Assembly (NCBI RefSeq): GCF_017968845.1
Contig: NZ_CP072876.1
Coordinates: forward strand, 2,480,001-2,544,000
Source: Microbacterium sp. NIBRBAC000506063
Lineage (GTDB): Bacteria; Actinomycetota; Actinomycetes; Actinomycetales; Microbacteriaceae
Direction of reading: 5' to 3'
Length of the DNA: 64,000 bases
Position 1 is the stretch's first letter; the number at the start of each line of letters is the position of its first letter. This document shows positions 1 through 9,687 of this stretch, piece after piece. Position numbers and translations under genes: made by a program. Below the pieces are notes generated by a model that did no database searches, was not told the DNA's origin, and worked only from the letters and a program-made list of their open reading frames with translations.

Positions 1-169
1 CCGCACGGGTGCGCGTGACGATGCCGGTGCGCTGGCGGATCCACTCGTCGCTCGAGTCGATCGGCCCGATCAGGTCGTCGTTGGGGACGGCGACCTCGCC
101 GCGTGCCGCCCCGTACGAGTAGATGCGCGTGTGCGCGGCACCCTGGTCCTGCTTCAGCGTCGCACTCAT
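1..169 (-). CDS. fabH: Beta-ketoacyl-ACP synthase III (FabH), N-terminal part
   Basis: This is the start of 3-oxoacyl-ACP synthase III, which condenses a short acyl-CoA primer with malonyl-ACP to begin type II fatty acid synthesis in the cytoplasm. About 56 residues are visible before the window edge. They include the N-terminal family signature ending in DSSDEWIRQRTGI and continuing into the TR segment, as in other FabH proteins. The ATG at 169 overlaps the fabD stop in an ATGA, so the two are probably translationally coupled in a fabD-fabH(-acpP-fabF) operon. The catalytic Cys-His-Asn residues lie outside the window. Confidence 0.9.
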   Translation of the reverse strand, partial: MSATLKQDQGAAHTRIYSYGAARGEVAVPNDDLIGPIDSSDEWIRQRTGIVTRTRA

Positions 170-1085
170 GCGGCTTCTCCGTTCAGCAGCGCGACGGCTG
201 CGTCGAGGTCATCGGGGGTCTTGACGGCGACCGTCGGCACACCGCGCAGGCCGCGCTTGGCGAGGCCGACGAGGGCGCCGGCGGGAGCCAGCTCGATCAG
301 GCCCGTCACGCCGGCCGCCGCGAAGGAGTCCATGCACAGATCCCAGCGCACGGGCGAGGAGACCTGACCGACCAGCAGATCGAGGGCGGCGGCACCGCCG
401 TCGACCACGGACCCGTCGCGGTTGGTCCACAGGGTGATGTCGGGGTCGGATGCCGAGACGCCGTCGACTGCCGCGCGCAGCGCCGCCACGGCCGAGGCCA
501 TGTACGAGGTGTGGAAGGCGCCCGCGACCTGGAGCGGGATCACGCGCGCGCCGCGCGGGGCTTCGGCCGTGAGCTCGGCCAGGGCGGGCAGGGCGCCGGC
601 GACGACGAGCTGACCTCCGCCGTTGTAGTTCGCGGGGAGAGCTGAAGCTCTTCGAGGCGGGCGAGGACGTCCTCCTCGCTACCACCGAGGACGGCGCTCA
701 TGCCCGTCGGGGTCTCGGCTGCCGCATCCGCCATCGCACGCCCGCGCACGCCGACCAGTCGCATGCTGTCTTCGTCGGAGAGGACGCCGGCCTGCACCAG
801 GGCGGCGAGCTCGCCGACCGAGTGTCCGGCCACACCGTCGGCGCGGCGTCCTGCGCGCTTCTCCAGTTCGGTGGCCGCCACGAGGCTCGCAGCGACGATG
901 AGCGGCTGCGCGACCCGCGTGTCGCGGATGGTGTCGGCATCCGACTGCGTGCCGTGGGCGATCAGATCGACCTGTGCGGCGTCGGAGTAGGCGGCGAGCT
1001 TCTCGGCGGTGGAATCCAGTTCGAGCCACGGGGCGAGAAAGCCCGGCGTCTGCGAACCCTGACCAGGACTGACGATGACGATCAC
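166..1085 (-). CDS. fabD: Malonyl-CoA:ACP transacylase FabD (one frameshift)
   Basis: FabD transfers malonyl groups from CoA to acyl carrier protein, supplying the extender unit for fatty acid synthesis. Visible motifs are the N-terminal SPGQGSQ and the nucleophile elbow GHSVGE at about residue 88; GAFHTSYM near the C-terminus carries the catalytic His. The frame breaks once near 618-636, in a C run just before the ANYNGGGQ segment, and is restored by one base, giving about 306 residues, normal for FabD. I chose the GTG at 1085 because the protein then begins directly with the first beta-strand; an upstream GTG/ATG at 1133/1130 would add an atypical 16-residue extension. It lies downstream of fasR, as in mycobacteria and streptomycetes. 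Confidence 0.93.
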
Positions 1086-1132
1086 CTGTTCAGTCTGCCA
1101 ACGATCGAAAGTGCGTGCTGGCTGGACCATCA

Positions 1133-1172
1133 CAATATTGCAAAGTTCCGTTGTGGGGATCGCACAGATGCC
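1133..1172 (-). promoter_or_regulatory. Probable fabD promoter region with CAATATTG palindrome
   Basis: The gap between fasR and fabD holds an AT-rich patch unusual for this genome, including the perfect 8-bp palindrome CAATATTG at 1133-1140. It could act as a -10 region with transcription starting inside the alternative upstream start codons, which supports the GTG at 1085. In Streptomyces, FasR binds the fabD promoter. Whether this palindrome is part of such a site is inference. Confidence 0.3.
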
Positions 1173-2382
1173 TCAGCGAGAGCGACGCGGCAGCGGACGT
1201 TTGCGCACCGGCTCGGTGCCGATCGACCCCAGGATGAGCGCCGTCTGCAGGATCAGCGCCTCCCGTGGTCCGGTGGCGTCCCACCCGATCACCTCGGAGA
1301 CGCGCTTGAGACGGTAGCGCACCGTGTTGGGGTGGACGAAGAGCTCCCGGGCCGTGGCCTCGAGGGAGCGGCCGTTGTCGAGGTAGCTCCACAGGGTGGT
1401 CACCAGGTCGGTGGAGTGCGCCTGCAGCGGGCGGTAGATGCGGTCGATGAGCGTCTGCTTCGCCAGGGGGTCGCCGGCGAGGGACCGCTCGGGAAGCAGA
1501 TCGTCGGCCTCCACCGGTCGCGGAGCGCCGCGCCAGGCGCGGGCGACGGCGAACCCGGCCAGCGCGGCGCGCGCACTCTGTCCGGCATCGACGAGCGCGG
1601 AGGCTGCTGGTCCGACGACGACGTGCCCGGGGCCGAAGGACCCTTCCAGGCGCGTGGCGATCTCGCCGAAGGTGAGTTCGTCAGCAGATTCGGCCCCCGG
1701 GGCCTGAGCGCGTCCGACGACCAGCACGAGGCGGGAGCCCTGCACGCCGATCAGCACGTCGACGGACAGCTTGCGCGCCGTGCGACGCACCTGGTCGACG
1801 TCGAACTGCGGGGGCGTCGTACCCACGATCACGCAGACCTCGCCGTGGCCGTGCCAGCCGAGGGCCGCGATGCGGCTGGGGAGCTCCTCATCGGCCTCGC
1901 CCGTGAGGATCGAGTCGACGACGAGGGCCTCCAGACGCGCGTCCCACAGTCCGCGTGCCTCGGCCGCCCGCGCGTACACGTCGGCGGCGGCGAAGGCCAC
2001 TTCGCGCGAGTACAGCAGGATCGCCTCGCGCAGGCTGTCGTCCCTGCCGCGCACACGCTCCTCGGTCACCTCGACGGTGACCCGGATCAGCTGCAGCGTC
2101 TGCTGCAGGCTCACGCTGCGCAGCAGCTCGCGGGGGCTGCGGCGAAGATGTCCGCGGCGATCCAGGGCGTCGAGGTCGGGTCCTCGTACCACTGGATGAA
2201 CGACGTGATGCCGGCCTGGGCAACGAGACCGACCGCGGAGCGGCGCGCCGGAGGCATGTCGCCGTACCAGGGCAGCGACTCCTCCAGTCTCTGGATCGTC
2301 GCCGTGGCGAGATCACCGGAGATACGGCGCAGCCATGCCAGCGTCGCAGCCTTGTCCGCCGATGCGGTCGGGGAGGCGTCAC
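1173..2382 (-). CDS. fasR: PucR-type transcriptional regulator of fatty acid synthesis, FasR (frameshifts near the N-terminus)
   Basis: The product resembles the PucR-like regulator that activates the fabD operon in Streptomyces and mycobacteria. The C-terminus carries the PucR helix-turn-helix with the ELFVHPNTVRYRLKRV signature; the middle is the GGDEF-like CdaR domain typical of this class. A frameshift in the G run at 2130-2135 separates the N-terminal segment DKAATLAWLRRISGDLATAT from the rest. A second missing base at 2370-2373 would connect it to a GTG at 2382, 7 bp after the aceE stop. With both repaired the protein is about 403 residues, usual for FasR. The aceE-fasR-fabD order matches M. 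tuberculosis Rv2241-Rv2243. The exact start is uncertain because the in-frame N-terminal stretch has no start codon without the second repair. Confidence 0.85.
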
Positions 2383-2389
2383 CGGCGGC

Positions 2390-5114
2390 TCAGCTCTCAC
2401 CGCCGGCGTTGCCCGTGGTGCCGGCGTTCACGTCGTGCAGACGGTACTTCTCGATCGCCTGAGCGACGAGAGCGCGATCGACGATGCCTTCCTCGGCGAG
2501 GGACAGCAGCGTGCGCACGACGATCGACGGCCCGTCGATCTTGAAGAAGCGCCGCGCCGCCGCACGGGTGTCCGAGAAGCCGAAGCCGTCGGCGCCGAGC
2601 GTCGCGAAGCGCTGCGGGACCCAGGGACGGATCTGGTCCTGCACGGCGTGCATGAAGTCGCTCACCGCGACGACCGGACCCTCGGCGCCCTGGAGCTTCT
2701 GCGTGAGGTACGCGGTCTGCGGCTCCTCGTCGGGGTGCAGGAGGTTGTGCTCATCGGCGGCGAGGCCGTCGCGGCGCAGCTCGGTCCAGGAGGTGACCGA
2801 CCAGACGTCGGCGGTCACGCCCCAGTCGTTCTTGAGCAGCTCCTGGGCCTCGAACGCCCACGGCACACCGACGCCGGAGGCGAGCAGCTGGGCACGGGGA
2901 CCGTCGCCCTCGCCGACGGAGACGCGGTGGATGCCGCGCAGGATGCCCTCGGCATCGACGTCCTCCGGCTCGGCGGGCTGCACGAGCGGCTCGTTGTAGA
3001 CCGTGATGTAGTACATGACGTCGGGATCCGGGTGGTTCCCGCCGTACATCCGCTCCAGGCCGTCCTTGACGATGTGCGCGATCTCGTAGCCGTAGGCCGG
3101 GTCGTAGGAGACCGTGGCCGGGTTGGTCGCCGCCAGCAGGTGCGAGTGGCCGTCTGCGTGCTGCAGGCCCTCACCGGTCAGGGTGGTCCGGCCGGCGGTG
3201 GCTCCGATGATGAACCCGCGCGCCATCTGGTCGCCCGCCGCCCACTGGGCGTCGCCCGTGCGCTGGAAGCCGAACATCGAGTAGAAGACGTAGACCGGGA
3301 TGAGCGGCTCGCCGTGGGTGGCGTAGGACGTCCCGGCGGCGGTGAACGCGGCCAGTGCTCCGGCCTCGTTGATGCCCACGTGCACGATCTGCCCCTGCGG
3401 GCTCTCCTTGTAGGCCAGCAGCAGCTCGCGGTCGACCGAGGTGTAGTGCTGCCCGTTCGGGTTGTAGATCTTCGCGGTCGGGAAGAACGCGTCGATGCCG
3501 AAGGTGCGGGCCTCGTCCGGGATGATCGGCACGATGCGGTGGCCGAAGTCCTTGGCACGCAGCAGATCCTTGAGGAGACGCACGAAGGCCATCGTCGTGG
3601 CGATCTCCTGGGTGCCCGATCCCTTCTTGGGAAGGGCGTAGGCGGAGTCGTCCGGCAGCGTGAGGCCGACATGGGTCGACCGGCGCTCGGGCAGGAATCC
3701 GCCCAGGCCCTTGCGGCGCTCGAGCATGTACTGGATCGTCTCGTCCTGCTCGCCCGGGTGGTAGTACGGCGGAAGGTACGGGTTCTCCTCGAGCTGCGCG
3801 TCCGAGATCGGGATGTGCATGGCGTCCCGGAACGTCTTGAGGTTCTCGAGCGTCATCTTCTTCATCTGGTGCGTGGCGTTGCGGCCCTCGAAGTGGGGAC
3901 CCAGGCCGTAGCCCTTGACCGTCTTGGCGAGGATCACGGTGGGCTGGCCCTTGTGCTCCTGCGCGGCCTTGAAGGCGGCGTAGACCTTCCGGTAGTCGTG
4001 GCCGCCGCGGCGCAGCGCCCAGATCTGGTCGTCGCTGAGGTCGCGGACCAGAGCGGCGGCGCGCTCGTCACGGCCGAAGAAGTGCTCGCGCACGTAGGCG
4101 CCCGATTCGGCCTTGTAGGTCTGATAGTCGCCGTCGGGGGTGACGTTCATGATGTTGAGCAGGGCGCCGTCGCTGTCGCGGGAGAGCAGGTCGTCCCACT
4201 CGCGCCCCCAGATCACCTTGATGACGTTCCAGCCGGCGCCACGGAAGAACGACTCCAGCTCCTGGATGATCTTGCCGTTGCCGCGCACCGGGCCGTCCAG
4301 GCGCTGCAGGTTGCAGTTGATCACGAAGTTCAGATTGTCGAGGCGCTCGTTGGCGGCGACCTGGAGCTGACCGCGGCTCTCGACCTCGTCCATCTCGCCG
4401 TCGCCGAGGAACGCCCAGACCTGCTGGTCGCTCGTGTCCTTGACGCCGCGGTTGGTGAGGTACTTGTTGGTCATCGCCTGGTGGATGGCGTTGATCGGAC
4501 CGAGGCCCATCGAGACGGTGGGGAACTGCCAGTAGTCCGGCATGAGGCGCGGGTGCGGATACGAGGGGATGCCGTGGGAGCCTGCGACTTCTCCTGACGG
4601 AAGCCGTCGAGCTGGGCTTCAGTGAGGCGACCCTCGAGGAAGGATCGTGCGTAGATGCCGGGGAGGCATGTCCCTGGATGAAGATCTGGTCGCCGCCGCC
4701 GGGGTGGTCGGCGCCGCGGAAGAAGTGGTTGAATCCGACCTCGTAGAGCGCGGCGGAGGAGGCATAGGTCGAGATGTGCCCGCCGACGCCGATGCCGGGT
4801 CGCTGTGCGCGGTGCACCGTGACCGCGGCGTTCCAGCGGATCCAGGCGCGGTACCGACGCTCGAGCTCCTCGTCACCGGGGAACTCGGGCTCGTTCTCCG
4901 CGGCGATCGTGTTGATGTAGTCCGTGGTCGGGACCATCGGCACGCCGAGGTGGAGCTCCTTGGACTTCTTCAGGAGGCTCAGCATGATCTCGCGCCCGCG
5001 CCCCGGATCCTTCGCTGCGACGAGCTCCTCGAGCGACTGCTGCCACTCGCGCGTCTCGTCCGGATCGCTGTCGTGAGGTCCCTGCGAATACGGATCCTGG
5101 TCGTGAACGGTCAC
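2390..5114 (-). CDS. aceE: Pyruvate dehydrogenase E1 component, homodimeric AceE (two frameshifts)
   Basis: AceE is the thiamine-diphosphate E1 enzyme of the pyruvate dehydrogenase complex; it decarboxylates pyruvate and passes the acetyl group to the lipoyl E2. Visible landmarks are [24 protein letters not shown] and the ThDP motif GDGEMDE ending in NFVINCN. The C-terminus [17 protein letters not shown] is also typical of the family. Two single-base losses, near 4668 and near 4580, break the frame. Repaired length is about 908 residues, normal for actinobacterial AceE. The GTG at 5114 has a GAAAGG Shine-Dalgarno-like element upstream and gives the expected start [12 protein letters not shown]. 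Its partners E3 (lpd) and the E2 sucB lie near 28-31 kb; actinobacteria often share one E2 between the PDH and OGDH complexes. Confidence 0.95.
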
Positions 5115-5135
5115 AGAGCGAACCTTTCGTCGTGA

Positions 5136-5150
5136 TGGCAGATCATGCCA
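5136..5150. promoter_or_regulatory. Inverted repeat TGGCA-N5-TGCCA upstream of aceE
   Basis: A perfect 5-bp inverted repeat with a 5-bp spacer lies 22 bp upstream of the aceE start codon. The position fits an operator or a site overlapping the 5' leader. I cannot assign a regulator. Confidence 0.3.
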
Positions 5151-5272
5151 AGGAAACGGGATGCGTCGTGGGAAGCCTTGTCGGCTCGGCACAACGAACG
5201 CGGAACTCAGCCTAGCCCCTTCGCAGGCATCGGCACGGCGGCGGCGGAGCGGGATCGACCTCGCCGCGTGGA

Positions 5273-6663
5273 TCAAGACCTCAGATCGAGGCTGACGCCG
5301 GCCTGACCGGCCGAGAGGATCCGCACACCGGCGCGCGTCTCGTCCAGGGGAGAGGCCGAGACGATGCGCACGCGGCTGCCGCTGCTCGCGCGGCCGTCAC
5401 CGGCGACGGTCCACATCGCGACGCGATCGCCGCCGTAGCGCAGAACGTCGGCGAGGGGAAGTCGAAAGCGGAAGCGGTGCGGACCCTCGGCATCGACGCG
5501 CTCTCCGGTGATCGCCGTCTCCGCCGACGATCGGTATCCCGCCAGAAGGAGCGTGGCGGTGGAGCCTTCGCCGAAGAGCGGCCTCCGCGTCTGCGGAGCG
5601 AGCTCGACGATGAGCTCGAGCGCGCCGTCGTCGGCGGCGGATCCGGTGAGCGTCGCCAGATGAGCGAGCTGTCGCTCGGCGCGGACGAGTCTGTTCATCC
5701 CCCGGAGATCGCCGTCGCGCAGGAGCGCGATCTTGCGCCGATCCGTCGGGTGCACGTGGGCGGCATCGGAGGCGGGAGGGACCAGGTCGCGCAGAAACGC
5801 CCGGTGGAGCGAGACCCACTCGCGTCGGCGCAGCGGATGGGTGAGGCGCCAGCGGCGGGGCGTGTAGAAGCGCAGCCCCTGGCGTCCGAAGAACTCGGCG
5901 ATGAGCCGGGTCGCGCGATCCTGATCGGGGATGCCCTCGCGCAGCGTGCCGGCGATGACCCGGCAGGAGTCCACGTACTTCGCCGGGCGGAAGGAGCGGC
6001 TGGAGATGTTCTCACCGCGGCCTGCGGCGAAGAAGTAGAGGGTCCGATGTCCGCAGTAGGCGATGCGGCGCGCGCGCACGTAGGCCCGGGTCATGAAGAT
6101 CCCGTCCTCGAGACGCACCTCGCCCTCGGGGAAGCGCAGCCCGTGGCGCTCGATCATCTCGCGGCGGATCAGTTTCTGCGGGGTGAGCGTCTCCATGGCG
6201 CGTCCGAGTTCGATGTCGCCATGCGGGTGCCGGAGGAACAGCGGCACGATCCTGCGTCCGCCCGTCCCGCGGAGGCGGGGGATGACGACGTCCACAGGTT
6301 CTGGCGAGTCGGATTTCTGCGTCATCTCCAGCATCTCCCGCAGCGCGCGCGGATCGAGGGTGTCGTCGCCGTCCAGGAAGAACACGAACTCGCCGCGGGC
6401 ACGATCCAGTCCCGGTTCCTCGGAGTTCCCGGCCAGCCGCTGTTGCGCTCATGGAGCACCGTGACCCTGTCGTCGCGCTCGGCGAAGTCATCGAGCAGTT
6501 CGCCGGAGCCGTCCGTGGAGCCGTCGTCGACGACGATGAGCTCGAGATCGCGCATATCCTGCGCGAGTGCCGATTCGAGCGCTTCTCGCAGGTGGGGCAT
6601 CTCGTTGTACACCGGCATGATCACGCTCACGACGGGTGCGGGCTCTGCACGCTCAGGGGGCAC
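5273..6663 (-). CDS. Family 2 glycosyltransferase (one frameshift)
   Basis: This is a GT-A fold glycosyltransferase of family 2, probably transferring a sugar from a nucleotide-sugar donor to a cell-surface polymer; the acceptor is unknown. The N-terminus shows [20 protein letters not shown], then [18 protein letters not shown]. After the shift comes [13 protein letters not shown] with the metal-binding DGDD. A single missing base near 6405-6425 splits the gene in the linker before FVFFLDGDD. Repaired length is about 463 residues. The region after about residue 200 has no clear motif and ends in a beta-rich tail seen in teichoic-acid-type transferases (inference). Start is the GTG at 6663. 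It stands alone, with the tRNA gene upstream on the other strand. Confidence 0.85.
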
Positions 6664-6715
6664 AGGCTCAGGCTAGCGTCGGACGGGCCGAAGCGCCGGG
6701 TAATATTCCTGTGAG

Positions 6716-6788
6716 GGGCCTTTAGCTCAGCTGGTAGAGCGCCACGTTTACACCGTGGATGTCGTCGGTTCGATCCCGGCAGGGCCCA
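6716..6788 (+). tRNA. tRNA-Val (anticodon TAC)
   Basis: The cloverleaf can be drawn in full. The acceptor stem is GGGCCTT/AGGGCCC with one G-U pair. The D arm is GCTC...GAGC. The anticodon arm is CCACG/CGTGG enclosing TTTACAC, so the anticodon is TAC (valine, GTA codons). The T arm is GTCGG-TTCGATC-CCGGC. The discriminator is A at 6788 and CCA is not encoded, as is common in actinobacteria. The 3' half overlaps the apparent end of the opposite-strand exporter gene. Confidence 0.95.
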
Positions 6789-7716
6789 CTTCAGTCCGTT
6801 CTCGACGCACGACCCCGGATGCGCGACCCCACGTCGACACGACGACGTTGCTGGTGACGATGAGCGCGATCCCGGTGATCTCGGCCGCATCGAGTCCCTG
6901 GCCGAGCATGAGCCAGCCGATCGCGGCGGCCCAGACCGGGGCGATGCTGGAGAGCGCGCCGAACAGGGCCGCGGGGACGCGCCGGAGGATGAGCATGTCG
7001 GCGGCGTAGGGGATGGTCGACGCCAGCACTCCGCAGGCCGTCGCGAGCAGGAGCGCGCCGATGGTCGGTGGGTGGAAGGCGAACCAGAGCCCCGCGATCG
7101 GCACCCAGATCGCGCCCGTGAGCAGACTGGCCACGGCGGTGCCCTGGAGGCCGGGCAGGTGCTGTCCGAGTGAGCGGTTGAGGAGGATGTAGCAGCCCCA
7201 GCATCCGGCGGCCACGAGGGCGAGGGCGATTCCGAGGAGGTCGGTCGTCGCGCCGGGCTGGGTGATCATGACGATGCCGGCGCCGGCCAGCAGTGCGCAT
7301 CCGACGTGCAGGAACGACCGCGCACCGAGGATCGCCACGGTGAGAGGGCCGAGGAACTCCAGCGTCATCGCCAGCCCGAGCCCGATGCGCTCGACGGCGG
7401 CGTACAGGCAGAAGTTCATCAGGCTGAAGACCACGACGAGGCCGAGGATCGGCATCCACTGGTCGCGACTGAGCCCGCGCAGACGCGGCCGCACCACGGG
7501 GGTGAGCACGAGCGCGGTGATCACCTGCCGGACCGCGACCACGCCGACCGGGCCGATGACGGGGAACGCCAGGGCGCCGAGGCCCGCGCCGACCTGGTTC
7601 GAGGCGGAGGCGCCCAGGAGCATGGCGATGCCCGCGAGGCGCTGCCGAGGCGTCGCCGTCGCCGCGGACAGCGCGGGCGCGACGGCAGGCCGTGCATCGG
7701 TGTCGCGGGTCTCCAT
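6748..7716 (-). CDS. EamA-family (RhtA-like) exporter
   Basis: This membrane protein of the drug/metabolite transporter superfamily has ten predicted hydrophobic segments in two EamA repeats. It resembles RhtA-type threonine/homoserine exporters, including the motif LAMTLEFLGPLTVAILG. Substrate export is inferred from the family only. The reading frame runs antisense into tRNA-Val, so the last dozen codons (GPAGIEPTTSTV) are tRNA sequence read backwards; the functional protein probably ends near SNVVVSTWG. The ATG at 7716 is preferred; a GTG two codons upstream at 7722 is possible. It is divergent from a LysR regulator and probably controlled by it. Confidence 0.85.
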   Translation of the reverse strand: METRDTDARPAVAPALSAATATPRQRLAGIAMLLGASASNQVGAGLGALAFPVIGPVGVVAVRQVITALVLTPVVRPRLRGLSRDQWMPILGLVVVFSLMNFCLYAAVERIGLGLAMTLEFLGPLTVAILGARSFLHVGCALLAGAGIVMITQPGATTDLLGIALALVAAGCWGCYILLNRSLGQHLPGLQGTAVASLLTGAIWVPIAGLWFAFHPPTIGALLLATACGVLASTIPYAADMLILRRVPAALFGALSSIAPVWAAAIGWLMLGQGLDAAEITGIALIVTSNVVVSTWGRASGVVRRERTEVGPAGIEPTTSTV

Positions 7717-7753
7717 GGGCACGAGGCTAGGACGGCGGTCATCATTCGCCTAG

Positions 7754-7766
7754 TGCATATTTTGCA
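7754..7766. promoter_or_regulatory. LysR-type T-N11-A box
   Basis: The 13-bp sequence TGCATATTTTGCA carries symmetric TGCA ends and fits the T-N11-A consensus of LysR-family binding sites. It lies in the 69-bp divergent gap, 20 bp before the regulator start and 38 bp before the exporter ATG, a position suited to control of both genes and autoregulation. Confidence 0.45.
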
Positions 7767-7785
7767 GTTGCCATACGATTTGGTT

Positions 7786-8646
7786 ATGGACTGGAACCTC
7801 CGGGAGCTGCGGGTCTTCGTGACGGCCGCAGAGACCGGATCCTTCACGGATGCCGCAGCCGAGCTGTTCATCTCCCAGGCGGCCGTGTCGCGCACCATCG
7901 CCGCGTTCGAGCGGACCGTGGGCGAACGCGTCCTGCGCCGCATCCCGCGCGGCTGCGAGCCCACCCACACGGGCCGCCTCCTGCTCCCTCACGCCCGTCG
8001 CGTGCTCGCCGAGGCCGATCGCTTCAGCGACTTCCTCCGCGACCGTCACGGGGTGCTGCGCCTCGGCTACGCCTGGGCGGCACTCGGGCGTCACACGGCC
8101 CGTCTGCAGCGGGAGTGGGCGACGCGCGCCGTCGACAGCGACCTCGAGCTGATCCGTCACAACTCGCCGACGGCCGGCCTCGCCGAGGGGCGGTGCGATG
8201 TCGCGGTCGTCCGCCGCCCGCTGGACGACGCCCGCTTCGACTCGGTCGTGATCGGCCTCGAGCGCCGCCTGGTGGCGTTCGCCTCGGATGACTCGCACTG
8301 GGCGCGGCGGCGGCAGCTGAGCCTGTCGGAGTTGGCCGAGCGCACCGTCATCATCGATCCGCGCGCGGGCACGACGACCGAGGCGCTCTGGGCGGGCCTG
8401 GACCGGATGCCGCGCTTCATCGAGTCGACGGACGTCGACAGCTGGCTCGACGCCATCATCGCCGGACGCGGCATCGGCACGACCGCAGAGGCCACGGCGC
8501 ATCACCATGCACGCCCGGGCGTCACCTATCGCCCGGTCAAGGATGGGCCGCGCATCCCGGTGCGGCTCGCCTGGTGGCGCGATCAGCAGCCCCGCGGCCT
8601 CGGTGAGCTGATCGATGCGGCCACGGCGCTGTACGCCGACGGCTGA
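7786..8646 (+). CDS. LysR-family transcriptional regulator
   Basis: A 286-residue LysR-type regulator. The N-terminal winged helix-turn-helix covers about residues 3-60 (LRELRVFVTAAETGSFTDAA, then QAAVSRTIAAFERTVGERVL). The periplasmic-binding-like effector domain follows from about residue 85 and contains the family pattern of short acidic and aromatic substrate-lobe motifs. The ATG at 7786 places the HTH directly at the N-terminus. It is divergent from the EamA exporter with a T-N11-A box between them, which suggests that it senses the exported compound and controls its efflux (inference). Confidence 0.9.
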   Translation: MDWNLRELRVFVTAAETGSFTDAAAELFISQAAVSRTIAAFERTVGERVLRRIPRGCEPTHTGRLLLPHARRVLAEADRFSDFLRDRHGVLRLGYAWAALGRHTARLQREWATRAVDSDLELIRHNSPTAGLAEGRCDVAVVRRPLDDARFDSVVIGLERRLVAFASDDSHWARRRQLSLSELAERTVIIDPRAGTTTEALWAGLDRMPRFIESTDVDSWLDAIIAGRGIGTTAEATAHHHARPGVTYRPVKDGPRIPVRLAWWRDQQPRGLGELIDAATALYADG

Positions 8647-8653
8647 GCGGGAT

Positions 8654-9673
8654 TCAGGGCGTGAGCAGCACCTTGATCGCCCGGCGCTCGTCCATCGCCG
8701 CATAGCCCTCAGCCGCACGCTCCAGCGGGAGGGTGAGGTCGAAGACGCGGCCCGGGTCGATCTTGCGTTCCCAGATGAGCCGGATGAGCTCGGGCAGGTA
8801 CTGCCGCACCGGCGCCGGCCCGCCGTGCAGGTGCACGGTGGAGTAGAACAGGGAGCGCCCGGACAGCTCGACGCCGTGCGAGACGCCGACGAAGCCGACG
8901 TGTCCGCCGGGGCGGGCGGAGCGGATGGCCTGCTTCATCGACTCCTGGGTTCCCACGGCCTCGATCACCGAGTGCGCACCGAGACCGCCGAGCAACTCCG
9001 TGACACGGGCGACGCCCTCCTCACCGCGCTCTTCGACGATGTCGGTGGCGCCGAACTCCCGCGCGAGGGCCTGCCGGTCGGCGTGCCGCGACATCGCGAT
9101 GATGCGCTCCGCGCCCAGATTCTTCGCCGCGAGGATCGCCAGAAGGCCCACCGCACCGTCGCCCACCACGACGACGCTCTTCCCCGGTCCTGCCTGGGCG
9201 GCGACGGCGCCGAACCAGCCCGTTCCGAGCACATCCGAGGCTGCCAGCAGGGAGGGGACGAGGTCGGCCTCGGGAGCGCCGGGGGTGGCGACGAGCGTCC
9301 CGTCGGCCAGCGGCACGCGGATGCGCTCGGCCTGCGTGCCGATCGACCCCATCGGCACGACGTGCACGCACCGTGACTGGTAGCCGGCGCGGCAGATCTC
9401 ACAGGTGTTGTCGGATGCCATGAACGACCCGATCACAAAGTCGCCGACCTCGATCGTGGCGACATCCGGGCCGATCTCCTCGACGACGCCGACGTACTCG
9501 TGGCCCATGGGCGCATCGGCGACCACGTCCGCACCGCGGTAGGGCCAGAGATCCGAGCCGCAGATGCAGGTGGCGACGGTGCGGATGACGGCATCCGTCG
9601 GTTCGATGATCCGGGGATCGTCACGATCGACGACGCGTACGTCGCCGGGTCCGGCCATCACGACACCGCGCAT
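8654..9673 (-). CDS. Zinc-dependent alcohol dehydrogenase
   Basis: A medium-chain dehydrogenase/reductase of 339 residues. It has the catalytic zinc ligands in ATCICGSDLW and GHE (MGHEYVGVVEEIG) and the Rossmann motif VVVVGDGAVGLLAILAAK. The structural-zinc lobe reads DNTCEICRAGYQSRC, so the first of the four usual cysteines is aspartate, a variant seen in some subfamilies. Substrate is unknown; the best general call is an NAD(P)-dependent alcohol or polyol dehydrogenase. The ATG at 9673 follows a GAAGGA element. It lies 14 bp downstream of an aldo/keto reductase on the same strand, forming a probable two-gene redox operon. Confidence 0.88.
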   Translation of the reverse strand: MRGVVMAGPGDVRVVDRDDPRIIEPTDAVIRTVATCICGSDLWPYRGADVVADAPMGHEYVGVVEEIGPDVATIEVGDFVIGSFMASDNTCEICRAGYQSRCVHVVPMGSIGTQAERIRVPLADGTLVATPGAPEADLVPSLLAASDVLGTGWFGAVAAQAGPGKSVVVVGDGAVGLLAILAAKNLGAERIIAMSRHADRQALAREFGATDIVEERGEEGVARVTELLGGLGAHSVIEAVGTQESMKQAIRSARPGGHVGFVGVSHGVELSGRSLFYSTVHLHGGPAPVRQYLPELIRLIWERKIDPGRVFDLTLPLERAAEGYAAMDERRAIKVLLTP

Positions 9674-9687
9674 GGGAGTCCTTCCGC

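Noticed and set aside
2435..4597. A long open frame antisense to aceE (about 720 codons), with similar long antisense frames over sucB, pepA, acnA and the beta-oxidation genes.
   Set aside because: High G+C removes stop codons from the antisense frames. The sense strand has clear family motifs and the antisense translation has none.
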